Notes: a model not told the origin generated them from the sequence alone. A stretch of DNA of 64,000 bases from Salegentibacter maritimus (GCF_016236915.1 NZ_JAEHOK010000015.1:36034-100033), one strand, 5' to 3'. Numbered from the stretch's first letter, positions 8,909 to 18,928 are shown. A program made the numbers and translations.

Positions 8909-11311
8909 ATGCAAAGCGAAACACAAACTAAAGATTCAATTTCATTTGAGGATTTTAAGGCCCAGGTAATGGCAGATTATAAAGTTGCCGTTACCAGCCG
9001 CGAATGCAGTCTACTGGGTAGACGCGAGGTCCTTACCGGAAAAGCTAAATTCGGTATTTTCGGCGATGGAAAAGAAGTGCCACAATTAGCCATGGCCAAA
9101 GCTTTTAAAAATGGTGATTTTAGATCTGGTTATTACAGAGACCAGACCTTTATGATGGCCATTAATGAGTTTAGCATAGAACAGTTCTTTGCCGGCTTAT
9201 ATGCTGATTGTAACCTGGAAAATGAACCTATGTCTGGCGGCAGACAAATGGGAGGCCATTTTACCACACATAGCCTCCAGGAAGACGGTAGTTGGAAAAA
9301 CCTAATGGAGCAAAAAAACTCCAGTGCCGATATCTCTCCTACCGCAGGCCAAATGCCGAGACTTTTAGGCCTGGCGCAAGCATCTAAAATATATAGAAAC
9401 GTAAAAGGAATTTCCTCTGAAAAATTTTCAGACCGGGGAAATGAAATTGCCTGGGGAACCATAGGAAATGCCAGTACAAGTGAAGGTCATTTCTGGGAAA
9501 CCCTTAATGCCGCCGGTGTACTGCAGGTACCCATGGTGCTAAGTGTTTGGGACGATGAGTATGGAATCTCTGTACACGCAGCCCACCAAACTACAAAAGA
9601 AAGTATTTCAGAAATCGTAAAAGGCTTTCAAAGAGACGAAGACAATAAAGGTTTTGAAATAATTGTGGTAAAAGGATGGGATTATGTCGCTCTTATTGAA
9701 GCCTACGAAAAAGCTGAAAAAATAGCGCGTAAAGAACATTGCCCCGTTCTTATTCACGTGGTAGAACTCACACAACCGCAAGGCCATTCTACCTCAGGGT
9801 CGCACGAACGATATAAAGATGAACAACGCCTTTCCTGGGAGCGCGAATACGACTGTAATATTAAGTTTAGGGAATGGATTCTTGAAAACAATATTAGTAC
9901 AAATGAGGAGCTGGAGGAAATAGAAAAAAATATAAAACGTGAAGTTAGAGAAGGCAAAAAAACGGCCTGGAATAATTACATCCTCCCTACCAAAAACAAA
10001 CAAAAAGAGTTACTGGCTATACTCGCTAAACTAGCTAAAAAAACCGAAGAAAACGACGCGGTTATTAAATTGGCCAAAGACTTTAAAGCCAATAAAGAAC
10101 CTCTTAAAAAAGACCTTGCCATTGCTGCAAGAAAAACTTTAAGAATCGTTAGAAAAGAGACATCTGAAGAGAAGTCTAAACTTATTGAATGGTTAAATGA
10201 TTTCAATAAGGCTATGACTGATGATTACAGCAGCCACTTACACGCAGCAACTAAAGATCTTCAGAACGAAGTTTTACCGGAATATAACGATGATTCCCCT
10301 AAAGTAGATGCAAGAATTATTTTACGTGATAATTTCGATCAAATATTTGAGAACAAACCTGAAACCTTAATTTTTGGAGAAGATGCCGGAGAAATTGGTG
10401 ATGTAAATCAGGGGCTGGAAGGACTGCAAAAGAAATATGGTAAATTACGTGTTGCAGATGTTGGTATTCGTGAGGCTACTATTCTCGGACAGGGAATTGG
10501 AATGGCAATGAGAGGCCTTAGACCTATTGCCGAAATCCAGTATCTGGATTATGTGATGTATGCTTTACAAGGTATGAGTGACGATCTTGCTACTTTGCAC
10601 TATAGAACCAAAGGTAAACAAAAAGCCCCTTTAATTATACGAACAAGAGGCCATCGTCTGGAAGGTATTTGGCATAGTGGCTCACAAATGGGCGGTATTT
10701 TAAACCTCATAAGAGGTATGTATGTTTTAGTACCAAGAAATATGACCAAAGCAGCAGGGTTCTATAATAGCCTGTTAGAACAGGATACACCGGCTTTATT
10801 AGTAGAATGCTTAAATGGCTACCGATTAAAAGAGAAAAAGCCAGGCAACCTCTCTGAACTTAGAACCCCCATAGGAAAAGTTGAAACAATAAGAGAAGGT
10901 GGCGATATCACTTTGGTCTCTTACGGCTCTACGCTAAGAATTGTTGCCCAGGTGGCTGAAGAATTAAGCGAATTTGGGATTGATGCCGAGGTGATTGATG
11001 TACAGTCGTTACTACCGTTAGACCTTGAGCACGATATTGTAAAGAGCGTTGAAAAAACCAATCGATTATTAATTATAGATGAAGATGTACCGGGAGGGGC
11101 TTCTGCATTTATCCTGGATAAGGTTTTAAACGAACAAAACGCCTGGAGATATCTAGACAGTAAACCGCAAACCCTTACTGCTAAAGAACATAGGCCGGCC
11201 TATGGAACCGATGGTGATTACTTTAGCAAACCTTCGGCAGAAGATATTTTTGAAAAGGTTTATGCAATTTTTAATGAGGTAAATCCTGAAGAATTTCCGG
11301 CTATAAAATAG
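8909..11311 (+). CDS. 2-oxoacid dehydrogenase E1, fused alpha and beta subunits (branched-chain type)
   Basis: An 800-residue fusion of the thiamine-diphosphate E1 alpha and beta chains, which are usually separate proteins. Residues 1-370 are alpha-like: the phosphate-binding GGRQMGGHF (about 111-118) and the TPP motif region IGNASTSEGHF (185-195), where the usual GDG is GNA. A lysine-rich linker (about 370-465) follows, then the beta chain with EDAGEIGDVNQG and the transketolase C-terminal domain. It would decarboxylate branched-chain 2-oxoacids or a related substrate, passing the acyl group to a separate E2. This fused form is common in Bacteroidota. No E2 or E3 gene is nearby. Confidence 0.88.
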   Translation: MQSETQTKDSISFEDFKAQVMADYKVAVTSRECSLLGRREVLTGKAKFGIFGDGKEVPQLAMAKAFKNGDFRSGYYRDQTFMMAINEFSIEQFFAGLYADCNLENEPMSGGRQMGGHFTTHSLQEDGSWKNLMEQKNSSADISPTAGQMPRLLGLAQASKIYRNVKGISSEKFSDRGNEIAWGTIGNASTSEGHFWETLNAAGVLQVPMVLSVWDDEYGISVHAAHQTTKESISEIVKGFQRDEDNKGFEIIVVKGWDYVALIEAYEKAEKIARKEHCPVLIHVVELTQPQGHSTSGSHERYKDEQRLSWEREYDCNIKFREWILENNISTNEELEEIEKNIKREVREGKKTAWNNYILPTKNKQKELLAILAKLAKKTEENDAVIKLAKDFKANKEPLKKDLAIAARKTLRIVRKETSEEKSKLIEWLNDFNKAMTDDYSSHLHAATKDLQNEVLPEYNDDSPKVDARIILRDNFDQIFENKPETLIFGEDAGEIGDVNQGLEGLQKKYGKLRVADVGIREATILGQGIGMAMRGLRPIAEIQYLDYVMYALQGMSDDLATLHYRTKGKQKAPLIIRTRGHRLEGIWHSGSQMGGILNLIRGMYVLVPRNMTKAAGFYNSLLEQDTPALLVECLNGYRLKEKKPGNLSELRTPIGKVETIREGGDITLVSYGSTLRIVAQVAEELSEFGIDAEVIDVQSLLPLDLEHDIVKSVEKTNRLLIIDEDVPGGASAFILDKVLNEQNAWRYLDSKPQTLTAKEHRPAYGTDGDYFSKPSAEDIFEKVYAIFNEVNPEEFPAIK

Positions 11312-11338
11312 AAGGAACTTATGTAATATCTTAAAATA

Positions 11339-11374
11339 CAAATCCCCAATCTAAAGAGAGATTGGGGATTTTTT
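11339..11374 (+). terminator. Intrinsic terminator after the E1 gene
   Basis: AAATCCCCAATCT pairs perfectly with AGATTGGGGATTT around a short loop, followed by a T tract. It ends the E1 transcript about 30 bp after the stop codon. Confidence 0.9.
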
Positions 11375-11518
11375 ATTAGTACCCCCAAAGGTCATAATAC
11401 CCCAAGGCTTGGCCTAAAATAATTTACTACTTCAATTTTCAAAACAATCATATCCTAAAATAATTCCAGAAGTTTTCAGAATAGGATAGCCACTTTGTAC
11501 TTCTAATACTTTCCAGGT

Positions 11519-12067
11519 TTAAAGCCATTTAAACTCACTTATTCTAAACCCAATAAAACAATCGTCTACACAGCCTTTTTCAACAAAACCACAATTAGAA
11601 ATAATTCCATTTTCATCGGTATCAAAATAAATTGTATTCTCTTCCCGATTTACATTTAAATACTCCGAAAAACAGGTTTCGTACAATTCATCTATAAGCA
11701 AAGGGTCGAAACCTTCAGCATTGTTACCAATTTCTTCTCCGGTTTCTATATAAGATTCGATTGCTATGTCTATGGGTTCGCCATCTTCATTTCTATCTTG
11801 TTTGTAATACGTATATTCCCTTCTAATTACCGTACCATCTTTTACACTTATATGCGTTCTACTTCCATTACCTGTCCAGGAAATCGAATTTACCGTATAG
11901 CTATAACTATCTTCATTTTCAGATTTTAATTTCTTCCATAAATCTTTACTATCACTGTAATTAATTCCGCTTTTACCGCTGGTTTCACCTATTTCTAAAC
12001 GACTACCTGAACATGATAACATAAAAAGGCTTAGCGTAAAAACGAATAAATAATTTAGAACTCTCAT
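11519..12067 (-). CDS. Hypothetical lipoprotein
   Basis: A 182-residue protein with an SPII signal: hydrophobic segment then the lipobox FMLSC (Cys at residue 19). The mature part has a run of short beta-like segments (DSYSYTVNSISWTGNGSRTHISV, then KDGTVIRREYTYYK), and near the C-terminus CGFVEKGCVDDC, which could form disulfides in the periplasm. I do not recognise the family for certain; a resemblance to small DUF6174-like lipoproteins is possible. It is separated from the PH-domain genes downstream by 91 bp and may share their transcript. Confidence 0.75.
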   Translation of the reverse strand: MRVLNYLFVFTLSLFMLSCSGSRLEIGETSGKSGINYSDSKDLWKKLKSENEDSYSYTVNSISWTGNGSRTHISVKDGTVIRREYTYYKQDRNEDGEPIDIAIESYIETGEEIGNNAEGFDPLLIDELYETCFSEYLNVNREENTIYFDTDENGIISNCGFVEKGCVDDCFIGFRISEFKWL

Positions 12068-12158
12068 AGCTTAATTTTTAATTTATAAATAATAGATGCG
12101 GAAGCCTATAATTGGTTGCGTTGTTATTTAAAAACTAATTTCACTGTGTCGTGAGATG

Positions 12159-13676
12159 CTACATCCAGTTTCGTTTACTAACTTCAGCTTTATATAAGAC
12201 ATAATTTATGTATTGCAAAATATCTTTGCTAACAGCATAAAACTTAAGATCACCACCGGCGGTATGAAAAACAACATTCACCAGGTTTCTTCTGCGATAC
12301 CAAATAGGTTGCTGCACACTTATTGATTGTATTTTAAACAATTGAAGGGTTTCTTCAGTTTTGTTCCAAAAGCCTTTTTTCTTTTGTAAAAAATCTTCGG
12401 TAAAAATTAATTTTCTAGCCCTAAATGCCAGTATTTGTAATGTTATTGCTATCAATATATACACGACTACCAACATTAGCACAGCCCATAATTTAAAGTC
12501 TACAAAATCGGTAAAATACCAGATATAAAGAAAGATTAATATCGGCACCATACTCAATAAAATCTTTCGAAAGAGTAATAAATTATCAGGTTTAAAAACA
12601 GTTTTAAAATTAGTATGGGAAGATTCACTGTATAAAAAAGACTCTATCTTCTCTACAATTTGCTTTCCAAGACCCGGAATCTTTATTTTATTCTTCTGAA
12701 GTTCATTTTCACTGCTTGATAACGAAATTTGGGCCTCATAAAGGTTAAGCCGCTGCTGTACCGGATTGGTGGTTATCCGCATTAATTGAAGCCTTCTGGG
12801 TTGAAGCGATACCTTTGTATTGGTTTTTAAACCCATCTCCACTTCAAGCTTTTCCCTTGTTTGCCGAACTTTAAGTCCATAATATTTAATAAAAACCTCA
12901 ATAATGGTAATGCCTATACTTAATATTAAAAGCAACACAAAAAGCAAGGCACTATATCCAATAGACTGAAGCACCCCCGAAAATTGATCTACATAAACTT
13001 CAACATCATCCAGGCGATCTTTAAAGTAAGTGTTGGCCCGGTTATAAATTCCCATCACAAAGGCAACAACCAGCGATAGACCACGTAGATAATTTGTGCT
13101 TATTCCTATTTTTAAAAGGCTTAAAATACCAACTTTATGCGTCCAAATTTCACGATCTTCGGCCTCTACTCTTTTTTTATCTATTTGATTTGCTTCTACT
13201 TTTTCAGATTTAGCTTTTAAAAGAATTTCTGAAAGTCTATTCGCATCATTTTCTGAAATAGCTTGTATTTCTACCTCCTGTTGGTTACTTCCGGCGGTAT
13301 CTATAACCAGGCTATAAACATTGATTATCCGCTGAAGGATAGAACGTTTAAAATATACCTGTTGAATCTTATCAAAAGGAATCGCTGAATTTTCGGTAGA
13401 AAAAATTCCCTTTTCCAATACGAATTCCTCACGTTCATAATCAATATAGAAAATGAATTTAAGGTAATAGACATAACTGTAGATTAAAGTTAAACCCATC
13501 AATACCACCAAGCCTATACCTGTATAAATTAAAGTAGTTTTGCTAGGGCCGCTCAACAATAAGTAAGCACCCATAGCCCAAAAAATTTTTACCAGTTTAT
13601 AGAGACTGGAAATGAAGATGAGTAAAATTCCGGCTATAGATTGTCTTTGTGCAGTATGATAGGCTTTAGAATTCAT
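12159..13676 (-). CDS. Large PH-domain membrane protein (YdbT-like, bPH_2 repeats)
   Basis: A 505-residue membrane protein of the bacterial PH-domain (DUF304/bPH_2) family. Several hydrophobic segments alternate with repeated bPH_2 units, each with the typical pattern of an aliphatic strand, a PFDKIQQVYFKRSILQRI-like segment, and a final strand with TAGG or DTAG (IDTAGSNQQEV near the N-terminal third, FHTAGGDLKFYAV near the end). I chose the ATG at 13676 (MNSKAYHTAQ), which overlaps the preceding gene by 11 bp. The partner YdbS-like gene is directly upstream, as in the ydbS-ydbT pair of Bacillus. Role: an envelope function, not known in detail. Confidence 0.85.
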   Translation of the reverse strand: MNSKAYHTAQRQSIAGILLIFISSLYKLVKIFWAMGAYLLLSGPSKTTLIYTGIGLVVLMGLTLIYSYVYYLKFIFYIDYEREEFVLEKGIFSTENSAIPFDKIQQVYFKRSILQRIINVYSLVIDTAGSNQQEVEIQAISENDANRLSEILLKAKSEKVEANQIDKKRVEAEDREIWTHKVGILSLLKIGISTNYLRGLSLVVAFVMGIYNRANTYFKDRLDDVEVYVDQFSGVLQSIGYSALLFVLLLILSIGITIIEVFIKYYGLKVRQTREKLEVEMGLKTNTKVSLQPRRLQLMRITTNPVQQRLNLYEAQISLSSSENELQKNKIKIPGLGKQIVEKIESFLYSESSHTNFKTVFKPDNLLLFRKILLSMVPILIFLYIWYFTDFVDFKLWAVLMLVVVYILIAITLQILAFRARKLIFTEDFLQKKKGFWNKTEETLQLFKIQSISVQQPIWYRRRNLVNVVFHTAGGDLKFYAVSKDILQYINYVLYKAEVSKRNWM

Positions 13677-14193
13677 CTTTAGAAATCTTAACCGCAAGGG
13701 CTTCTTTTAGCTGCAATGCCATTTTTGGATCAAGGCCAGGAATCGTAATATCACTTCCGCTTCCTCCCGCCGTAAAAATATTAAGGTTAGAAATACCCAG
13801 GATCTTATCCCAAACTCCCCTTGAAATTGAAACATGTTGTACCCTGTTAAACGGAACTATTGTTGTTTTATTAAAGATAAAACCACGCTTATAAACGATA
13901 TCCTTTTCCCGTACGGCATAGCCCAGGCTTTGTAACAATTTATAATTATTCCAAAATCTAAAAATAAAGGCGGCTATAACAACAGCTAAAAGGATGCCTG
14001 TTTGCCACTGGTTTAGTTGAAAAAACCATAAAACACCAAGTATAGTAAACAAGACGAGCATAAATATGCCCGTCTGAATATTCATTTTTATAAGGTATGT
14101 AGACGAAACAGAAGAATAAACTACCGACTCATATTTGGGTAAAGAGGCTAAATCAATCTGATCGTTACTAAAATCTTTACCTAAGGAATCCAT
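13666..14193 (-). CDS. Small PH-domain membrane protein (YdbS-like)
   Basis: A 175-residue protein with two adjacent membrane segments (about 38-80: FMLVLFTILGVLWFF, then GILLAVVIAAFIF) followed by one bPH_2 domain with the family pattern VPFNRVQHVSISRGVWDKI and FTAGGSGSDITIPGL. It overlaps menB upstream by 13 bp and the larger YdbT-like gene downstream by 11 bp, so the three are translationally coupled. Why they join menB is not evident; both products and menaquinone are membrane components. Confidence 0.85.
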   Translation of the reverse strand: MDSLGKDFSNDQIDLASLPKYESVVYSSVSSTYLIKMNIQTGIFMLVLFTILGVLWFFQLNQWQTGILLAVVIAAFIFRFWNNYKLLQSLGYAVREKDIVYKRGFIFNKTTIVPFNRVQHVSISRGVWDKILGISNLNIFTAGGSGSDITIPGLDPKMALQLKEALAVKISKDEF

Positions 14194-15020
14194 TTTTTAT
14201 CAAAATTGGGTTTTCTTTTCTCTAAAAAGGCATCGCGCCCCTCCTTGGCTTCGTCGGTCATATAAGCAAGACGGGTTACTTCTCCGGCAAAAACCTGCTG
14301 GCCAACCATTCCGTCATCAGTCATATTCATCGCGTATTTCAACATTTTTATAGAAGTTGGCGATTTAGCCATAATTTCCTGGGCCCATTCATAAGCCGTA
14401 TCCTCCAGCTCATCGTGAGGAATCACGGCATTTACCATGCCCATTTCGTAAGCCTCTTGTGCCGAATAATTTCTTCCCAGGAAAAAGATTTCGCGAGCTT
14501 TCTTCTGGCCTACCATTTTTGCTAAATATGCCGATCCATAACCCGCATCAAAACTCGTTACGTCAGCATCGGTTTGTTTAAAAATAGCGTTTTCTTTACT
14601 GGCCAGTGTTAGGTCGCAAACCACATGCAGGCTATGCCCACCACCAACAGCCCAACCGGGCACAACACAAATTACAGCTTTAGGCATAAACCTTATTAAA
14701 CGCTGTACTTCCAGTATATTTAATCTGTGATAGCCGTCTTCCCCAACGTAGCCTTGATGACCACGTGCTTTTTGATCTCCACCACTACAAAAAGCCCATT
14801 TTCCATCTTTAGAAGAAGGGCCTTCAGCTGAAAGTAATACACAACCAATTGTGGTATCTTCATGCGCATCGTGAAAAGCGTCTAAAAGCTCTGATGTAGT
14901 TTTAGGTCTAAACGCATTTCTAACTTCCGGACGGTTAAAGGCAATTCGGGCAACACCTCCGGCTTTTTTATAAGTAATATCTTCGTATTCTTTTACAGTT
15001 TTCCAATTAATTTCACTCAT
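14181..15020 (-). CDS. menB: 1,4-dihydroxy-2-naphthoyl-CoA synthase MenB
   Basis: Closes the second ring in menaquinone synthesis, turning o-succinylbenzoyl-CoA into 1,4-dihydroxy-2-naphthoyl-CoA. The protein has 279 residues and a crotonase fold. Clear family motifs are CSGGDQKARG (oxyanion hole, about 78-87) and SFDAGYGSAYLAKMVGQKKA. Residue 151 is Asp (KQTDADV), where bicarbonate-dependent enzymes such as that of E. coli have Gly, so this should be the bicarbonate-independent type II enzyme (family knowledge from memory). menD, isochorismate synthase and a thioesterase lie 2-5 kb away on the same strand. It heads a three-gene unit with the PH-domain genes. Confidence 0.96.
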   Translation of the reverse strand: MSEINWKTVKEYEDITYKKAGGVARIAFNRPEVRNAFRPKTTSELLDAFHDAHEDTTIGCVLLSAEGPSSKDGKWAFCSGGDQKARGHQGYVGEDGYHRLNILEVQRLIRFMPKAVICVVPGWAVGGGHSLHVVCDLTLASKENAIFKQTDADVTSFDAGYGSAYLAKMVGQKKAREIFFLGRNYSAQEAYEMGMVNAVIPHDELEDTAYEWAQEIMAKSPTSIKMLKYAMNMTDDGMVGQQVFAGEVTRLAYMTDEAKEGRDAFLEKRKPNFDKKWIP

Positions 15021-15064
15021 AATTCTTTATTTTATCCAAAAATAAGCTTTTCAAATTATCTTAA

Positions 15065-15072
15065 TATCTTTG
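15065..15072 (+). promoter_or_regulatory. -7 element TATCTTTG for the small secreted protein gene
   Basis: TATCTTTG fits TAnnTTTG. The transcript would start near 15079, about 47 nt before the ATG at 15126. The -33 element is weak. Confidence 0.5.
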
Positions 15073-15125
15073 TAGAGCAAATAGATTTGCATTGTTTTTG
15101 CTATACTAAAACAAAAGCCCTGATA

Positions 15126-15614
15126 ATGAAATTTCGTTTACTCCTTATAAGCACATTTTTTTTAAGTATAACACCTGTTTTTTCTCAGGAATACTGGGAC
15201 ATGGCCGATTTTGAAATTAGCAATTATAGCATTGAACCCGCCTGGAGCGATCTAAGTTTTGGGCAACAATTTTTTCAGGGGGATTTTGATCTTCCCAGTG
15301 GAGAATTTCTAAATGTAGACCAAAATAAGCGTGCTACCGTAGATATGGTAGGAATTCTTGAGCAGCAACGCAATATGAAAAAACGCAGCGTAGATATTGG
15401 AACACCTTTACCTACAACTACTCAGAAAAAGAAAGCTTTCGAAATTTCTAATAATTATAGGCTTAGAGATAAAGATGAAGTGTATAACGATGCGCTTAAC
15501 TCCAATCCTTATTATCAAAACCAGCGAATCTATCAAAATGCCCTACATAGACAACATCAGCGCCGAATGTATTACGGCTCTTACTATTATGCCCCTCGGG
15601 GCCGTTATTACTAG
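15126..15614 (+). CDS. Small secreted hypothetical protein
   Basis: A 162-residue protein from the ATG at 15126, with a clean SPI signal peptide (MKFRLLLISTFFLSITPVFS-Q). The mature part is rich in Asn, Gln, Tyr and Arg, and the end is tyrosine-rich (RRMYYGSYYYAPRGRYY). No family recognised. A TTG further upstream in frame would put non-signal residues before the signal peptide, so I reject it. Its last 4 bp overlap the end of the convergent S1-domain gene. Periplasmic or outer-membrane-associated by inference. Confidence 0.7.
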   Translation: MKFRLLLISTFFLSITPVFSQEYWDMADFEISNYSIEPAWSDLSFGQQFFQGDFDLPSGEFLNVDQNKRATVDMVGILEQQRNMKKRSVDIGTPLPTTTQKKKAFEISNNYRLRDKDEVYNDALNSNPYYQNQRIYQNALHRQHQRRMYYGSYYYAPRGRYY

Positions 15615-16447
15615 CCTTCTTTAAGATAAAGTCCGTTATCCTTTATCTCTATTTTTCTTTGCTTATAAAGCGTACCGGCAGCACGTTTAAAACTTTTTTT
15701 ACTAATTCCAAGCTGACTGTGGATTGCCTCTGGCGAAGACTTATCGGTAAGGTTTAAGTAGCCATCATTTTGTTTCAGCTTATCAAGAATAAGTTGGGCA
15801 TTTGGCTCAATACTTCTATAACCCGGCCTTTGTAAACTTACGTCAATTTTACCATCTGAGCGTGTTTTCTTAATAAACCCGCGCATTTCATCCCCTACGT
15901 TTATTTCCTGAAAAACATCGTCATGATAAATTAAACCTAAATGCAGTTGATTAATAATCACATTATAGCCTAAATCGCTTTTATTGCTTATTATTAAATC
16001 TACTTCTTCGAAAGGAGCTACGGTTAAGGACGAATTATCCAGGAATGCATGTACCTTACTGGAAGCAACCAAACGGTTGGTATCCTCATCTAAATAACAA
16101 AAAACAAGGTAACGCCCACCTTTTTTCATAGGGTAAGCCTGTTCTTTAAAAGGTACAAAAAGATGTTTTTCAAGCCCCCAATCTAAAAAAGCACCAAATT
16201 CTGTTGTCTCTACGCATTTTAAAAAAGCAAATTCATCTAATTTTACCAGGGGTTCTAAAGTGGTCGCAACCGGACGTTCTTCGTGATCAAGGTATACAAA
16301 AACCTCAATCTCCTCCCCTATTTCAAAAGTTTCGGGAATGTATTTATTGGGAAGTAAAACTTCATTCCCCTCTTCATCGGTTAAAAATAATCCGGGTTCG
16401 GTTTCCCTTACAATATGAAGTGTATGATTTTCGCCAATTCTAAGCAT
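15611..16447 (-). CDS. S1-domain RNA-binding protein of the CvfB family
   Basis: A 278-residue protein with tandem S1-like OB folds and a C-terminal winged helix, the layout of CvfB/YitL. Seen: an N-terminal S1-like part (LRIGENHTLHIVRETEPGLFL), a second S1 block with FGAFLDWGLEKHLFVPF, a third with IHSQLGISKKSFKRAAGTLY as the winged helix at the end. CvfB in Staphylococcus binds RNA and affects virulence gene expression; the flavobacterial role is not known. I took the ATG at 16447 over a TTG two codons upstream. Confidence 0.88.
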   Translation of the reverse strand: MLRIGENHTLHIVRETEPGLFLTDEEGNEVLLPNKYIPETFEIGEEIEVFVYLDHEERPVATTLEPLVKLDEFAFLKCVETTEFGAFLDWGLEKHLFVPFKEQAYPMKKGGRYLVFCYLDEDTNRLVASSKVHAFLDNSSLTVAPFEEVDLIISNKSDLGYNVIINQLHLGLIYHDDVFQEINVGDEMRGFIKKTRSDGKIDVSLQRPGYRSIEPNAQLILDKLKQNDGYLNLTDKSSPEAIHSQLGISKKSFKRAAGTLYKQRKIEIKDNGLYLKEG

Positions 16448-16502
16448 AAGCAATATTTTGGGAGCAAAGATACTTTATATTTACGGGCTTTTCTGCAAAA
16501 CA

Positions 16503-16537
16503 AAAAAAATCCGTTTTCATACTCGGAAAACGGATTT
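16503..16537 (-). terminator. Intrinsic terminator of the DUF2853 gene
   Basis: On the minus strand GAAATCCGTTTTC pairs with GAAAACGGATTT and is followed by a run of T. It lies 22 bp after the stop of the DUF2853 gene and separates it from the S1-domain gene. Confidence 0.85.
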
Positions 16538-16559
16538 CTATATAACTTTAAATCAAGGC

Positions 16560-16904
16560 TTATTTAAAAACACTTTCTTTTTTGAAATGCTTTGTAAGTA
16601 GGTAGTATACCACCGCACGATATTTGTTACGATTAGATTTACCGTATTTTTCCATGACGGCATTTAAACCAACATCCAGCTTTTCATCATCTTTTAAACC
16701 TAATTTTTTAATAAGAAAATTACGCTTCACGGTTTCCATTTCAGATTCTGAAGAACTGGAAACAGTCTCGGCATCACTTCTAAAAATACTTGGGCCACAA
16801 GATTCAGTTACTTTTCTCAATAAATCTACATCGGGATCTTCTCCGGTTCTATCTTTTACATCCTGGATGTACTTACCTACTTTTTCATCGGTTTTTTCAC
16901 TCAT
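16560..16904 (-). CDS. DUF2853 family protein
   Basis: A 114-residue hydrophilic protein that I recognise as DUF2853 (MSEKTDEKVGKYIQDVK at the start; KSNRNKYRAVVYYLLTKHF near the end). It is small, all-helical by appearance and cytosolic. No function is known to me. It follows menD by 59 bp on the same strand and has its own terminator, so it may be the last gene of the men transcript. Confidence 0.85.
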   Translation of the reverse strand: MSEKTDEKVGKYIQDVKDRTGEDPDVDLLRKVTESCGPSIFRSDAETVSSSSESEMETVKRNFLIKKLGLKDDEKLDVGLNAVMEKYGKSNRNKYRAVVYYLLTKHFKKESVFK

Positions 16905-16963
16905 AATTAATAATTTTTAGTTGTAAAGTCACTAATTTACTTAAAAGAGTGAAGTTTATATCT

Positions 16964-18697
16964 TTAAGATTTCATAAAATTAAAATATTCCAAAAGCACC
17001 TCGTCATTAATTTTTCTTGGCGTAAAAATTTCCAGGAGTTTTGGTTTTTCAGCAGGGCTAAAGAATTCTTTAAGATGCTCTTGTATCTCCTCAGAATTTT
17101 TAGCCGAACCATACTGAAAACCATACATTTCACTCAGGTGTTTTGCCTGAAGTTGGTGTGTGGTTTCAAAATATTTTTCAAAATTATCGGTATTCTTATT
17201 TCCGGGTAGGATCCTAAAAATTCCACCACCGCTATTATTTATAACGATTATCCTAAAATTTTTAGGGATATAATTATTCCATAATGCGTTACTATCGTAG
17301 AAAAAACTAAGATCTCCAGAAATTATTAGTGTTGGTTCAGCTTTTACACACGCAGCTCCTACTGCTGTTGAAATGCTTCCGTCTATCCCACTGGTGCCTC
17401 GATTACAAAAAATACGTAAACTTTCTTTCCATTTAAATAATTGTGCATATCTAATGGTAGAACTATTGCCCAGGTGTAACAAATAATTTTCGGGCACATG
17501 CGGAACAATCTCCTGCATAGCTTTCAAATCTGAATAAGGAATTTCATTCATATATTCCTCATGACGCACTTGCCTATGGCTTTTTACTTTTTTCCAATAA
17601 GTTCCATAATCGCTTTGAACATTTTCCGTTAGCGGAAAGAAATGAGTAAAGAAAGAGTTTACTGTGGTCTCAAAATGTTTATTTAAGCAAAAAAATGTAT
17701 TATATGCCTTCTTAGGATCAATATGCCAGTGTTGCTGTGGCTGATAGTTCCTTAAAAAGGCTTTAACCTTCTTAGAAACAATCATGCCTCCAAAAGTAAG
17801 TAAGATTTCCGGTTGAAGCTTTTTAAACAGTTCCTCACTATCCCGATCTTTTTCTATAGGACCAATTAGGGTATCTATTCTTGTGAAAAAATCGGGGTGA
17901 TTTAAATTAGAAGTGGTTTCGGTAAGCACAATAACCGACTCATCTTTGGCCAGTGCTTCTAAAAATTTCTGCTCAACAATATTGGGTTGTGCTACCCCAA
18001 CTATTATCATTTTACGTTTTGCCTTATTCCAAAGTTCGGCATAGCCCTGTAGCTGTTTTTGGGTATAGCTTCGTTCTACAATTTCAGGTAAGATTTGCAA
18101 CGGGTCTACGTTCACATTTTCCACCAAATCATATAAGGGCTCATAAAATGGCACATTAATATGAACCGGCCCTTTCCCCTCTATAGCTTTGTTAAGTGCC
18201 AGATTTATTTCACGTTCATTGTGCTTTTGAGACTCAAACTGCTTTTGCTGAAGTTTTTTATCGGTAGCTTCAGCATCCAAAACCAATTCTGAGTGTAAGT
18301 TTGCTGAATACAGAATATGGTTTTCAAAAACGTTTTTTTGCCTAATGGTTTGACCATCCCCAATATCGATACGCTCTACGGGCCTGTCGGCCGAAATTAT
18401 CACCAAAGGAATATCGCTGTAAAAAGCTTCTACAATAGCCGGGTAATAATTTAGCAAAGCAGAGCCCGAAGTACAAACCAGCGCTACAGGCTTTTGTAGC
18501 TGCTGAGCCATTCCCAGGGCGTAGAAAGCAGCACATCTTTCATCTACAATACTGTAAGGCTTAATATCTGGATGATGTGTAAAGCCTATAGTTAACGGAG
18601 CATTTCTGGAGCCGGGGGAAATTACTACGTGATGTATATTTTTAGCAACGCATAGCGCTACAATAGATCTTGCAACAGGTATTTTAGAATATTTCAC
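16964..18697 (-). CDS. menD: MenD, SEPHCHC synthase
   Basis: Thiamine-diphosphate enzyme that joins 2-oxoglutarate to isochorismate, the first committed step of menaquinone synthesis. At 577 residues it is of normal length. Family motifs: SPGSRNAPLTIGFTHHP near the N-terminus (25-40), CTSGSALLNYYPAIVEA, RGTSGIDGSISTAVGAA, and the TPP/magnesium motif GDLSFFYDSNALWNN followed by IVINNSGGGIF. The isochorismate synthase gene lies 231 bp upstream on the same strand and would supply its substrate. Confidence 0.97.
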   Translation of the reverse strand: MKYSKIPVARSIVALCVAKNIHHVVISPGSRNAPLTIGFTHHPDIKPYSIVDERCAAFYALGMAQQLQKPVALVCTSGSALLNYYPAIVEAFYSDIPLVIISADRPVERIDIGDGQTIRQKNVFENHILYSANLHSELVLDAEATDKKLQQKQFESQKHNEREINLALNKAIEGKGPVHINVPFYEPLYDLVENVNVDPLQILPEIVERSYTQKQLQGYAELWNKAKRKMIIVGVAQPNIVEQKFLEALAKDESVIVLTETTSNLNHPDFFTRIDTLIGPIEKDRDSEELFKKLQPEILLTFGGMIVSKKVKAFLRNYQPQQHWHIDPKKAYNTFFCLNKHFETTVNSFFTHFFPLTENVQSDYGTYWKKVKSHRQVRHEEYMNEIPYSDLKAMQEIVPHVPENYLLHLGNSSTIRYAQLFKWKESLRIFCNRGTSGIDGSISTAVGAACVKAEPTLIISGDLSFFYDSNALWNNYIPKNFRIIVINNSGGGIFRILPGNKNTDNFEKYFETTHQLQAKHLSEMYGFQYGSAKNSEEIQEHLKEFFSPAEKPKLLEIFTPRKINDEVLLEYFNFMKS

Positions 18698-18928
18698 AAA
18701 GTTTAGTTTTCAAAGCAGCACCCCACAGTTTATAAAATCCTGTGAGGTCTTTATTTTTAATCACACCAATCTAATCTCAGGTTCTAAGTTTGAATAACAA
18801 CGTAGGTGCTAATGTAAACTTAGAATGACGTTATTTTACAATTGACCTTATTGGTTCAATATCTTATAGGTCATTTTCAACAACTCAAAATTACAATTTC
18901 AAAAGTATTTACCGGCCAGGTTTTGCCC